A stretch of 27,682 nucleotides of DNA from CAWUKV01 sp963923025. GTDB taxonomy: Bacteria; Cyanobacteriota; Cyanobacteriia; Phormidesmidales; Phormidesmidaceae. Positions 1 through 6,913 of the stretch are shown in pieces; within the stretch, counting starts at the first letter, position 1, and the number at the start of each line of letters is the position of its first letter. The notes below the pieces were generated by a model. That model searched no databases and had not been told where the DNA came from. It worked only from the letters and a program-made list of their open reading frames with translations. Position numbers and translations under genes: made by a program. The stretch lies in contig CAWUKV010000047.1 in the NCBI GenBank assembly GCA_963923025.1, forward strand, positions 1-27,682, written 5' to 3'.

Positions 1-749
1 GATGCACCGGAGATGTCCACATAGAGCAGCTGAGCATCGGTAAAGTTAACGCCAACCAGCGATGCAGCACCTAACTGAGCGTTAATCAGTTCTGCCCCCC
101 GTCCGTCCGCAAACTTTAACCGAGCCTCGTCCAACCGGGTACCAATGAGTTTGGCCCTACGCAGGTTGGCAGATCGCAAATTTGCCTTAGTCAAATGAGC
201 GTGAGATAGGTCACTCTCTTGAAGAATTGCGCCGGTCAATTGGGCATTTGTTAGGGTGGCCTGTCGCAAACATCCCCCGGTTAGATTCGCCCCAGACAGC
301 TGACTGTCGGACAGGTCGGCTTCCGCCAGGCGAACGCCCTCTAGCCGCGCCCGCCATAGCTTAACACCTCTCAGCCGTGCCCCGTCCAATGGTAATTCTG
401 ACAGATCTAGCCCCGCTTCGTTAAGGTCTTCTAGCGCCTGTATACGCAGGTCGCAAACCCGCGCGTCCTTCGCTGCAAAAATGATCTGCCAGGCATCGTG
501 GCGCAGTCGCTGCCGCTGCTCGTTGCGTCGCTGGGGCCAGTTCAGCGCGATCGCAATCACGCCGGCCAAAATACTCAGCGACTCCAGATTATCCAACAGA
601 ACAGAATCTACCTGTTTCACCACGCGCTGCCCCGGCGGTGTTGCCTCAAATCGAGGTAGCGCAATAATCGCACCCGTCATCAGTGACAGAAACAAACTCC
701 ACTTCACAAATAGCGACAGCGGCAAAGCCCGCCCTAACGGTTTAATCAC
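1..749 (-). CDS. Pentapeptide-repeat membrane protein (C-terminus cut by window edge)
   Basis: Reading leftward from a GTG at 749, an open frame runs without a stop to base 1 (249 complete codons seen). Residues about 9-31 and 55-71 are hydrophobic and look like two membrane segments. From about residue 110 the protein becomes a run of A(D/N)Lxx-type five-residue repeats (for example ADLSD, ANLTG, AQLTG, ANLRS), which in this family fold as a right-handed quadrilateral beta-helix. The start is chosen because an in-frame TAA lies nine codons upstream, no ATG precedes the first membrane segment, and GGGGAT sits just ahead. Membrane-anchored pentapeptide proteins are abundant in cyanobacteria and mostly have no known function; a protein-interaction surface is the usual guess. 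The 3' end lies outside the window, so full length and any C-terminal domain are unknown. Confidence 0.85.
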   Translation of the reverse strand, partial: MIKPLGRALPLSLFVKWSLFLSLMTGAIIALPRFEATPPGQRVVKQVDSVLLDNLESLSILAGVIAIALNWPQRRNEQRQRLRHDAWQIIFAAKDARVCDLRIQALEDLNEAGLDLSELPLDGARLRGVKLWRARLEGVRLAEADLSDSQLSGANLTGGCLRQATLTNAQLTGAILQESDLSHAHLTKANLRSANLRRAKLIGTRLDEARLKFADGRGAELINAQLGAASLVGVNFTDAQLLYVDISGA

Positions 750-905
750 GGATACATCCCCAAACAATCTGTTTAAGCTGTGTTACCCGAAAGGCTACTA
801 GGGGAGATCGTGACAACAGCTTTTCCGTAAAACTATTGACTCATTGCGGATGGATAAGCACACCATGCCTGCGGCGGCTGTCGTTCTAACCGTGAGCGAC
901 CCAGC

Positions 906-1841
906 TCAATACCGGCCGTTGCGGTAAATCGCCACCTTGGGCCGCTTTGCCTTCACCGGCTCTATATCGTGAAAGTGACCATAGTCAATTACGGCCCGTC
1001 CGTCGCTACGCGTCCGCAGAATGTCCACAAATTTATGGTTCCAGTAGACCTTGTCTGCCTTGAAGGAGTGTCGAGAGTGAATGGTCTGAGAGAGTGTTTC
1101 ATCTAGCCCTGTCAAGGTAACAATGATTTCTGCATTGTCTCGTCGTAGGGTGTCAGCCGTATGACCGTGCAGAGGGCTGTCTTCATCCAGGCTGTGCATG
1201 GCCGTCCAGCTGAGGGTGAAAACTGGCGTGTGCGATCGCACCAGCCCCAAATCGTGAAACCGACGAATATACTCCCCTTCTAGGGTCATCTCATCCCGCA
1301 CCAGGGTCACCCAAAGCTGCGCTTCTAGAATGTAGTTATGGCGCTTGTTGGCCGTGCGAAACATCAGGGTCGGCGTCCCGTTGAAGGGGGCAACCACTGC
1401 CACATCACTGAACAAAATTCTGGCAGTGGGCAGCGAGAATCGGGCAAACACCAGTCCGGTCGTCGTTGCTAAAAAGAACACGCCGAAAATGGCCTCAATC
1501 ACCACCAGCCAGTGGGTATAGACCGTCGTGGGGTGCATGGCTCCATAGCCAATAGAAGCCATCGTCTGCACGCTGAAAAAGAACAGCTCCAGCAGGGAGT
1601 TAGCATTTTCAATTGCGCCCTCATCCAGGCTGTAGGCCAAGGCAAAAAGACCGTTTACGGCTAGATACGACGAGCTGACCAACAAAATGAACCCAAACCA
1701 GGGCAGCGTCAGCAGAATGTGGTACAGGTCTGACCAATAGCTGTGCGTCACCCCAATCCGCTCAATGTCAGGGTAGTGCTGACCCCGATATTGCAGCAGT
1801 TGCCTGGAAAGCTGTTTTGTTAGTCGTCGCAGTTTGGCCAT
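906..1841 (-). CDS. Inward-rectifier potassium channel (KirBac family)
   Basis: Tetrameric K+ channel of the plasma membrane. The 311-residue protein has the KirBac plan: an amphipathic slide-helix region (about 30-46), TM1 (about 47-70), a pore helix followed by the selectivity filter SIGYG at residues 96-100, TM2 (about 108-133), and a cytoplasmic immunoglobulin-like Kir domain (about 140-290) that gates the pore. The filter is the TxGYG type with Ser in place of the first Thr, which is seen in some family members. ATG 1841 is the only sensible start. The gene stands alone on the minus strand with about 250 bases upstream that contain inverted repeats. Family assignment is firm; gating ligand and physiological role (potassium homeostasis, membrane potential) are not shown by the sequence. 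Confidence 0.93.
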   Translation of the reverse strand: MAKLRRLTKQLSRQLLQYRGQHYPDIERIGVTHSYWSDLYHILLTLPWFGFILLVSSSYLAVNGLFALAYSLDEGAIENANSLLELFFFSVQTMASIGYGAMHPTTVYTHWLVVIEAIFGVFFLATTTGLVFARFSLPTARILFSDVAVVAPFNGTPTLMFRTANKRHNYILEAQLWVTLVRDEMTLEGEYIRRFHDLGLVRSHTPVFTLSWTAMHSLDEDSPLHGHTADTLRRDNAEIIVTLTGLDETLSQTIHSRHSFKADKVYWNHKFVDILRTRSDGRAVIDYGHFHDIEPVKAKRPKVAIYRNGRY

Positions 1842-1908
1842 AGTAATGTTGAAAAAGCAGAGCGAGTAGTCGGTGTCGGCAAACGGCGGGGGAAACCATC
1901 AGGGGTTA

Positions 1909-1953
1909 GCACGGTAACGTGCATCACACAGTTAGTTACAGATTGTAACCAAC
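1909..1953. promoter_or_regulatory. Two inverted repeats upstream of the potassium channel gene
   Basis: About 70-110 bases upstream of the channel start are two dyads: GCACG-gtaa-CGTGC (1909-1922) and a larger one with 10-base arms at 1931-1940 and 1944-1953 (9 of 10 matching, 3-base spacer, core GTTACA/TGTAAC). Position and symmetry suit binding of a dimeric regulator. No regulator is assigned and no promoter could be fixed with confidence. Confidence 0.35.
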
Positions 1954-2043
1954 TCAGCCCAATCGCTGCGCTTCAGTTTTTCTATGGCCGTGGATAAGGG
2001 ATAAGGGGAGACAGGGGAAGGGGGCACCCTGTCGGATCGCTGT

Positions 2044-2065
2044 GAAGCCTTGCCCGTCAGGCTTC
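2044..2065 (-). terminator. Possible hairpin terminator after the DMT exporter
   Basis: GAAGCCT (2044-2050) pairs with AGGCTTC (2059-2065) across an eight-base loop, some 33-54 bases past the stop of the exporter gene on the minus strand. There is no U-run, so this is only a candidate for an intrinsic or 3'-stabilising hairpin. Confidence 0.3.
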
Positions 2066-2097
2066 TGATTCTGCCTTATGACTTCTGCCTTTCTGTC

Positions 2098-2967
2098 CTA
2101 GCCTCGGTTCGTAGTCAGAACACCGATAACCACAAATAGCCCGCCCAGCAGTAAGCTAACCGTAATGGGCTCCTGCAAGACGAGCGCGCCCATGATGATG
2201 GCTGATACAGGCACCAGGTTGATGAACACGCCTGCACGGGCCGGGCCAATCGCCCGAACGCCATCGTAATACCAGCAAAAGCCCACGGCCGAACCCAGCA
2301 CCCCCAGATAGGCCAAACTTGCCAATGCGGGCAGCCCAATCTGAGCAAACTGCCCCAGTGCCCCACCGGCTAACGCTGGGCCACTGAGCAGTACCGTCCC
2401 TGCCACACAGCCATAGGCGGTAGAAATCAGCGGCGACAGCTGCCCCATCACCGCTTTGCCCGTCAGCGTATAGGCCATCCAGCTCAGCACACAGCCCGAA
2501 ATCAGCAGCTCTCCCGGGCCGAGCCCGCCTTGGAAAATCTGTAGCGGCTGTCCTTGGGTGATCACCCAGGCCGCACCCAGTAGAGAAATCAGGATGCCGA
2601 TAATTTTCTGGAGGCTAAGCCGTTCTCGCAAAACTAGAGCCGAGCCCAGCGCGATCGCAACTGGATTCAGCGCGATAATCAGTGATGCCCGCCCCGCCTC
2701 AACAAACTGCAAACCCGCAAAGAAAAAAGCGTTGTAGCTAAAAATGCCAGTCAGTCCCAACAGACCAATAAGCAACCACTGTCGCCCTTTCAACTTCGGT
2801 AGTCGCCCCTCTACCCACCACACCAGCAGTAAAAGGCAAACTGAGGCAATCAAAAAACGCCCAAAGGCCGCAGTAAATGGCGACAGGGACTGCACTGCAA
2901 TGCGACCTGACACAAACGTGCCACCCCACAGCACCATCGTCAGCACAAGTTTGAGGTAGATAGGCAT
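2098..2967 (-). CDS. EamA/DMT-superfamily transporter
   Basis: Hydrophobic protein of about 289 residues with roughly ten membrane helices in two homologous halves, typical of EamA (drug/metabolite transporter) permeases. The first helix has the usual opening MPIYLKLVLTMVLWGGTFV, followed by SGR, and acidic or glycine turns separate the two repeats. ATG 2967 is preferred over an in-frame GTG at 2994 because it places the first helix at the very N-terminus, as in relatives; neither has a clear ribosome binding site. It lies 60 bases after bioF on the same strand and may be co-transcribed with it. Members export amino acids, nucleosides or other metabolites, but substrate cannot be read from sequence. 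A link to biotin or its precursors is possible only by context. Confidence 0.88.
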   Translation of the reverse strand: MPIYLKLVLTMVLWGGTFVSGRIAVQSLSPFTAAFGRFLIASVCLLLLVWWVEGRLPKLKGRQWLLIGLLGLTGIFSYNAFFFAGLQFVEAGRASLIIALNPVAIALGSALVLRERLSLQKIIGILISLLGAAWVITQGQPLQIFQGGLGPGELLISGCVLSWMAYTLTGKAVMGQLSPLISTAYGCVAGTVLLSGPALAGGALGQFAQIGLPALASLAYLGVLGSAVGFCWYYDGVRAIGPARAGVFINLVPVSAIIMGALVLQEPITVSLLLGGLFVVIGVLTTNRG

Positions 2968-3027
2968 GACATCTGGTGGTCGTTTGGATTGCACTTGAAA
3001 ACAGCATAGGTCAGTAGACCGTTGCCT

Positions 3028-4206
3028 TTAATGCAGCAAACAGTACGATATTTTATCGACAAGCTGGTCTAGCTGAGCAGTTGTATGAGTCGCCATGACC
3101 GTAAACCGCAGGCGGCTAGTGGGCACCGTCGGCGGGCGTACCGCTGAGGCGAAAATACCGTTGTCGATCAGCTGCTGACCGAGCAATCGCACCGTCGCCG
3201 CATCTTTGACCTGCACACAGACAATTGGCGAGGCTGACGGTAGCAGCCGCAAGGCTGGCTGGTCCGTCAGTAACTCACTCAGCTGCTGAGACAGATACCG
3301 CTGATTGTCTGCCAGCTGCATGAGCCGCTCTGGTTCCTGCTCAAGAATATCTAACGCACAGCGGGCGGCGGCAGCATCGGCTGGGGAGAGCCCAGTGGTG
3401 TAAATCCAGCTGCTGGCCCGGTTACGAAACAGATCAATCAGCGGCGCAGACCCAGCGATAAAACCACCTAAACTGCCCAGGGATTTGCTGAGGGTACCAA
3501 CATGAACCATTGCCCGCCTTGTACAGCCCAACTGCTCGGCACAGCCTGCCCCGGTTTGACCCAGCACCCCCGTCCCGTGGGCGTCATCCACCAGGGTCAT
3601 GGCCTCATACTCGTCTGCCAAATCCAAAATCTGGGGTAGCGGGCACAGGTCGCCGTCCATACTAAACACACCATCGGTCACAATCAAGCAGCGGCGGTGG
3701 TCGGCGCGATGGTGCCGCAGCGATTTCTCCAGCGCTTCAACGTCGCAGTGGGGGTAGTCGATGACGGTGGCACCGCTGAGGCGTGCGCCGTTCTTGAGGC
3801 TGGCGTGGTTATACAGGTCGGCCAGAATCAGATCGCGAGCAGAAACTAGGGTTGCGATCGCGCCCAGATTTGCCAGGTACCCCGAGCTAAATACCAGCGC
3901 ATCGTCAGTCTGCTTCAGCGCTGCCAATGCCTGTTCCAGGCTGGTATGAATCGGACGATGCCCGCTCAGCAACCGAGAGCCCGTACTGCCCGTGCCGTAA
4001 ACCTCTGCACCCAGGCTAGCGGCTTCGGCCAAGCGAGAGTCGCTGGCGAGCCCCAGGTAGTCGTTGCTGGCAAAGTTCAAACAGCGCTGACCGTTGACCT
4101 CTACCGTTGGCCCGCCTGCTGTGTCAATGGTTTTAACCTGCCGGTACCAGTGAGCCTTGTGCAGCGTCGCCAGCGTATCGGGAATCCAGTCGTAGGCGTT
4201 ACTCAT
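3028..4206 (-). CDS. bioF: 8-amino-7-oxononanoate synthase (BioF)
   Basis: PLP-dependent alpha-oxoamine synthase that condenses pimeloyl-thioester with alanine in biotin synthesis, in the cytoplasm. Counting from ATG 4206 (392 residues, normal length), the protein shows the N-terminal LNFASNDYLGLA signature, H134 (NHAS) that stacks on PLP, D207 in the VDDAHGTGVLG motif that contacts the pyridine nitrogen, and the Schiff-base K241 in TLSKSLGSLGG. A longer frame to 4239 exists, but the start at MSNAYDWIPDTL matches family N-termini and avoids overlapping the preceding gene, whose stop ends at 4217. Close relatives in the family (2-amino-3-ketobutyrate CoA ligase, serine palmitoyltransferase) cannot be fully excluded by motifs alone, but bioF is most likely. 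No other bio genes are in the window. Confidence 0.9.
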   Translation of the reverse strand: MSNAYDWIPDTLATLHKAHWYRQVKTIDTAGGPTVEVNGQRCLNFASNDYLGLASDSRLAEAASLGAEVYGTGSTGSRLLSGHRPIHTSLEQALAALKQTDDALVFSSGYLANLGAIATLVSARDLILADLYNHASLKNGARLSGATVIDYPHCDVEALEKSLRHHRADHRRCLIVTDGVFSMDGDLCPLPQILDLADEYEAMTLVDDAHGTGVLGQTGAGCAEQLGCTRRAMVHVGTLSKSLGSLGGFIAGSAPLIDLFRNRASSWIYTTGLSPADAAAARCALDILEQEPERLMQLADNQRYLSQQLSELLTDQPALRLLPSASPIVCVQVKDAATVRLLGQQLIDNGIFASAVRPPTVPTSRLRFTVMATHTTAQLDQLVDKISYCLLH

Positions 4207-4216
4207 CGTGGGGGGC

Positions 4217-4678
4217 TCATCGCCGCACTGGCGACGCATCCGGAATCCAGGTGTAGGGGTCCCCAGAGACTCGCACGCCCTGCCGCGAGACGGTTACAAC
4301 AACGATGTTGCTGTCGTTACGCCCCAGGTCCAGATAGCCGGTAGACCACACCTCAAAGCGATCAAACCCGGTCAATTCCAAATAATACGCACCAGCTTCT
4401 ACCTCGACACGCTGACGGCGGTTAATATTGCGCGGCTCAAACACCCGGCGACCGTTCAGCGACACATTGGCCCACTCATCGCCGGGGGCAACAAATTCAA
4501 TCACAACCGTCTCGTCTTCGACGGGAGCCGTTCGCGGCCGATTGATAATGATGGGAGCGTTGATAATCACATCTGCTCGGGCTGCCGGTACGCCCATCAG
4601 CACGCTCAGTCCTAGGGCCAGCAGCCCACGCTTGATTGGCCCGCGCCTGATTGGCCGACATTTGATTAGCTGAGTCAC
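4217..4678 (-). CDS. Small secreted protein of unknown function
   Basis: I do not recognise this protein. From GTG 4678 it has 153 residues: a basic start rich in RR/KR, a hydrophobic stretch (GLLALGLSVLMG) and an ARA-like cleavage site, so a Sec signal peptide is clear. The mature part is beta-rich by appearance (alternating VVIEF, VEVEAGAYYLEL, NIVVVTV), suggesting a small beta-sandwich exported to the periplasm or surface. GTG 4678 is preferred because AAGGGA lies about a dozen bases upstream and the signal peptide then has normal length; a TTG at 4714 would add twelve residues. It ends ten bases before the bioF start, so the two are probably co-transcribed, with no obvious functional link. 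Confidence 0.75.
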   Translation of the reverse strand: MTQLIKCRPIRRGPIKRGLLALGLSVLMGVPAARADVIINAPIIINRPRTAPVEDETVVIEFVAPGDEWANVSLNGRRVFEPRNINRRQRVEVEAGAYYLELTGFDRFEVWSTGYLDLGRNDSNIVVVTVSRQGVRVSGDPYTWIPDASPVRR

Positions 4679-4732
4679 GGCAGCGTTTTCCCTTACGTCT
4701 AAAAAACAACTCAAATCAACTACACAAGCGCG

Positions 4733-4804
4733 CTAGCCCATCTCTATCTTCTAGCTCATCTCTATCTTCTAGCTCATCTCTATCTTCTAGCTCATCTCTA
4801 TCTT
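4733..4804. repeat. Four tandem copies of an 18-bp repeat
   Basis: The unit ctagcYcatctctatctt occurs four times head to tail (4733-4750, 4751-4768, 4769-4786, 4787-4804). Only the sixth base of the first copy differs. It sits between two divergently transcribed genes, 55 bases from one start and 74 from the other. The period is not helical (10.5) nor coding-like, and no copy occurs elsewhere in the window. Confidence 0.95.
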
Positions 4805-4863
4805 AAGGCGACCTTCGGGAGCCGTGCCGCAGCTTACAATAAACTCACAAGTAAGCCTGATGC

Positions 4864-4871
4864 AGAGGTGA
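4864..4871 (+). promoter_or_regulatory. Ribosome binding site fixing a GTG start
   Basis: AGAGGTGA closely matches the anti-Shine-Dalgarno complement and lies six bases before GTG 4878, so it supports that non-ATG start for the molybdoenzyme gene. Confidence 0.7.
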
Positions 4872-4877
4872 CTCACC

Positions 4878-5468
4878 GTGAAGTTTTTCGAAAAACCGGG
4901 TGCCGATGTCGCAGACCGCGTACCGCCCGGGCAGCACCTGGCAAAAGGGTTTCCTGTACTAACCTACGGTGAAACGCCGACGGTAAGTAAAGACGAGTGG
5001 CAGTTTCAGGTGACCGGCCTCGCCACCGCCCAAACCTTCACCTGGGATGACTTTATGGCAATGCCCCAGAGCGATTTCACCATCGACTTCCACTGCGTTA
5101 CCACGTGGAGCAAGCTCGATGTGAAATGGACCGGCATCAAAGTCACGGACTTCCTCAACACCATTGAGGTAGACCCTAAAGCAGCACACGTGATGGAGCA
5201 CTGCTACGGCGGCTACACCACCAATATCTCGATGGCAGATTTTGCCCGCCCTGAAAATTTCTTTGCCCATACGCTCTACGGCGAACCCCTACCCGCAGAA
5301 CATGGCGGTCCCATGCGGCTAGTGGTGCCTCACCTCTACGCCTGGAAAAGTGCCAAGTGGATCAACGGGCTAGAATTTACCGAAGAGATGGAGCTGGGCT
5401 TTTGGGAACGCAACGGCTATCACCATCGCGGGGAACCCTTTGCCGAGGAGCGGTACAGCATCCGGTAG
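4878..5468 (+). CDS. Sulfite oxidase-like molybdopterin oxidoreductase
   Basis: A 196-residue protein that is essentially a single oxidoreductase molybdopterin-binding domain (sulfite oxidase fold, YuiH-like group). The key block is DFHCVTTWS at about residues 72-80, where the Cys is the expected molybdenum ligand and the surrounding residues hold the cofactor; later blocks HCYGGYTTN and GGPMRLVVPHLYAWKSAKW are also characteristic of the family. There is no dimerisation domain, heme domain or signal peptide, so it is probably a soluble cytoplasmic enzyme. It uses GTG 4878 supported by a good ribosome binding site. Family members of this short type lack established substrates, so sulfite oxidation should not be assumed. 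It faces away from the secreted-protein/bioF unit across the tandem repeats. Confidence 0.9.
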   Translation: MKFFEKPGADVADRVPPGQHLAKGFPVLTYGETPTVSKDEWQFQVTGLATAQTFTWDDFMAMPQSDFTIDFHCVTTWSKLDVKWTGIKVTDFLNTIEVDPKAAHVMEHCYGGYTTNISMADFARPENFFAHTLYGEPLPAEHGGPMRLVVPHLYAWKSAKWINGLEFTEEMELGFWERNGYHHRGEPFAEERYSIR

Positions 5469-5655
5469 GAAAAGGTGCCGTTTGGGACGTAATTGAGCGA
5501 TCGCAGTCCCCATTAAGCAATCCCACTGAGTCTCTTCGCCAAGCGGCATACAGCTTCCCCCATCAAAATTCCTGAAAACTTAGTTAGATCTGTCGATTCA
5601 AAATACTTGAATCAATCGCGAAAATATCTGTACAGGCTTCTGTCACAGATACGAC

Positions 5656-6426
5656 ATGCTAGCGGTTGATTTTGCAGACAATGAACATGTTCTAGGCTCT
5701 TTGCCGCTACCGGCCCGCCACTGGCTAGAGAGCTTGCCCTGGGAGCAGCGCCGCTACGTGCTGTCGCTCTGTCACGTCATCTGTGCAACGCCACCCGAAC
5801 AGCAGGCCGAGTTTTTAGACGACTACACGGCTGACGGCGTTATCTCTCGCATCATCCAAGACCAAGACACCCAACAGCGTGTTCATTTCCACCTGAAGCG
5901 GTTTCATATTGCCACAGAGCTGACGGATACCGTCCTTCGTCAATATATCCGTCGGTTCTACCTACACTCCGCACAGAACCGCCAGCAGCCGGTCAATCTT
6001 TACCTCGAAACTGCGCTAAAGCTCACTGCCAGCACCCAGGAACACAACAGCGTATTGAGCTACATCCTCGGCTTCGAAATTATGAAGCAGCTGTTTCAAA
6101 TGAGCTGGGAACAGCACGAACGACTTTACCGGCTACAGCCCACCCAAGAAGACTTTTTACGGGCCTACATCCGCCCTATTCAGCACGCGCACCGGCTCAA
6201 CGGCGTCATCGTACCTAAGGACGAAGGCCGATTTTTTGCCCGTCGTGAATACTTTGTGAAGCGACCGCAGCTGAGTACCAAACGATTGGACGCCCTGGTT
6301 ATGGCAACCTTCTCTGCATCAGCGGTAACAGATATAGGGTTTTCCATCATTCGTCATCCCAAAGCTGTTCAATTTGACTACGAACACATCTTCGAAAATG
6401 AGCCCCACGCGGTCATCTTCGACTAA
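5656..6426 (+). CDS. Conserved cyanobacterial protein of unknown function
   Basis: A 256-residue soluble, largely alpha-helical protein with no signal peptide or membrane segment. From memory, cyanobacteria carry close relatives sharing blocks such as EQRRYVLSLCHV, AEFLDDYTADGV, RRFYLHSAQ, LGFEIMKQLFQMSWEQHERLY and IRPIQHAHRLNGVIVPKDE; I recall some relatives labelled as cobyrinic acid a,c-diamide synthase, but I see no P-loop, amidotransferase motif or CobB/CobQ feature that would justify that label here. The MATF and FSIIRHP strings near the end also look conserved. ATG 5656 is the start, without a strong ribosome binding site. It is followed by a strong hairpin shared with the converging small gene. 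No function can be assigned. Confidence 0.8.
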   Translation: MLAVDFADNEHVLGSLPLPARHWLESLPWEQRRYVLSLCHVICATPPEQQAEFLDDYTADGVISRIIQDQDTQQRVHFHLKRFHIATELTDTVLRQYIRRFYLHSAQNRQQPVNLYLETALKLTASTQEHNSVLSYILGFEIMKQLFQMSWEQHERLYRLQPTQEDFLRAYIRPIQHAHRLNGVIVPKDEGRFFARREYFVKRPQLSTKRLDALVMATFSASAVTDIGFSIIRHPKAVQFDYEHIFENEPHAVIFD

Positions 6427-6474
6427 ATGCTTTCTTAGTCAAAGTCTTCAACAGATCGCCTTTAATGGACAGAT

Positions 6475-6502
6475 GGCAGAACGGGCCTAGGCCCATTCTG
6501 CC
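6475..6502. terminator. Bidirectional hairpin between converging genes
   Basis: Fourteen-base arms (6475-6488 and 6489-6502) form a near-perfect inverted repeat centred on CCTAGG. The single non-pair on the plus-strand transcript (C6482 with A6495) becomes a G-U wobble on the minus-strand transcript. It lies 49 bases after one stop codon and 19 after the opposing one, as expected for a shared terminator, though without a clean U-run. Confidence 0.65.
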
Positions 6503-6521
6503 ACGATAACGGTAACTGCGC

Positions 6522-6740
6522 TTAGTCTACGATGCGAACCGCACCCGTCTGAATCGCGTCAAAGAGCCGGTTGATTTGGCGACGTTCCTGCTCATCGACG
6601 GTGCCATCAGCCAGGACCATATTGGACAGCTGATGGTACTGAGCATAGCTGATACGCTTGGTGACAATTAGCCGGTCAACCAGCTTTTTGACGTCAGACT
6701 TGTTGATATCGGTTTGAGGTAGCGAAGCGTCGTATTGCAT
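6522..6740 (-). CDS. Small conserved cyanobacterial protein
   Basis: A 72-residue protein, hydrophilic and helical. Its second half (MVLADGTVDEQERRQINRL, followed by FDAI) has the ADGxxDxxE pattern that resembles an acidic turn between two helices, reminiscent of TerB-like or EF-hand-like turns, and ends in the RIVD tail that I associate with similar short cyanobacterial proteins. No catalytic motif or signal peptide is visible. ATG 6740 is the start. It is separated by 173 bases from the upstream ligase gene on the same strand and may be transcribed independently. Function unknown; the acidic-turn comparison is a visual impression, not a family assignment. Confidence 0.72.
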   Translation of the reverse strand: MQYDASLPQTDINKSDVKKLVDRLIVTKRISYAQYHQLSNMVLADGTVDEQERRQINRLFDAIQTGAVRIVD

Positions 6741-6913
6741 AGCGTTAACTGGAGAGATGTCCTAACTGTAGAATACCTTGATTGTCCGATAGCTTAGGGG
6801 AAGGTACTCAAAATTCCCTTCAGGCATACTACCGAAATCGAAAGAAAAACTGAAGCGTCCTACTTACGAAGGTGGCGGCACGCCCTTTCTCGCGCGCTCA
6901 CCTTTTAGCAGGG

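Noticed and set aside
481..801. 106-codon plus-strand frame opposite the pentapeptide gene
   Set aside because: The minus strand encodes membrane segments and regular pentapeptide repeats over the same bases, which is decisive.
3946..4615. Plus-strand frames of 132 and 135 codons opposite bioF and the secreted protein
   Set aside because: Low-complexity Arg/Pro/Ala-rich translations antisense to genes with clear family motifs; typical shadow frames in GC-rich DNA.
4733..4804. Tandem repeats as a CRISPR array
   Set aside because: The 18-base units abut with no spacers, and there are no cas genes or leader.
5656..6426. Annotation as a cobyrinic acid a,c-diamide synthase
   Set aside because: No P-loop, glutaminase Cys/His or CobB/CobQ motif is visible; kept as unknown.
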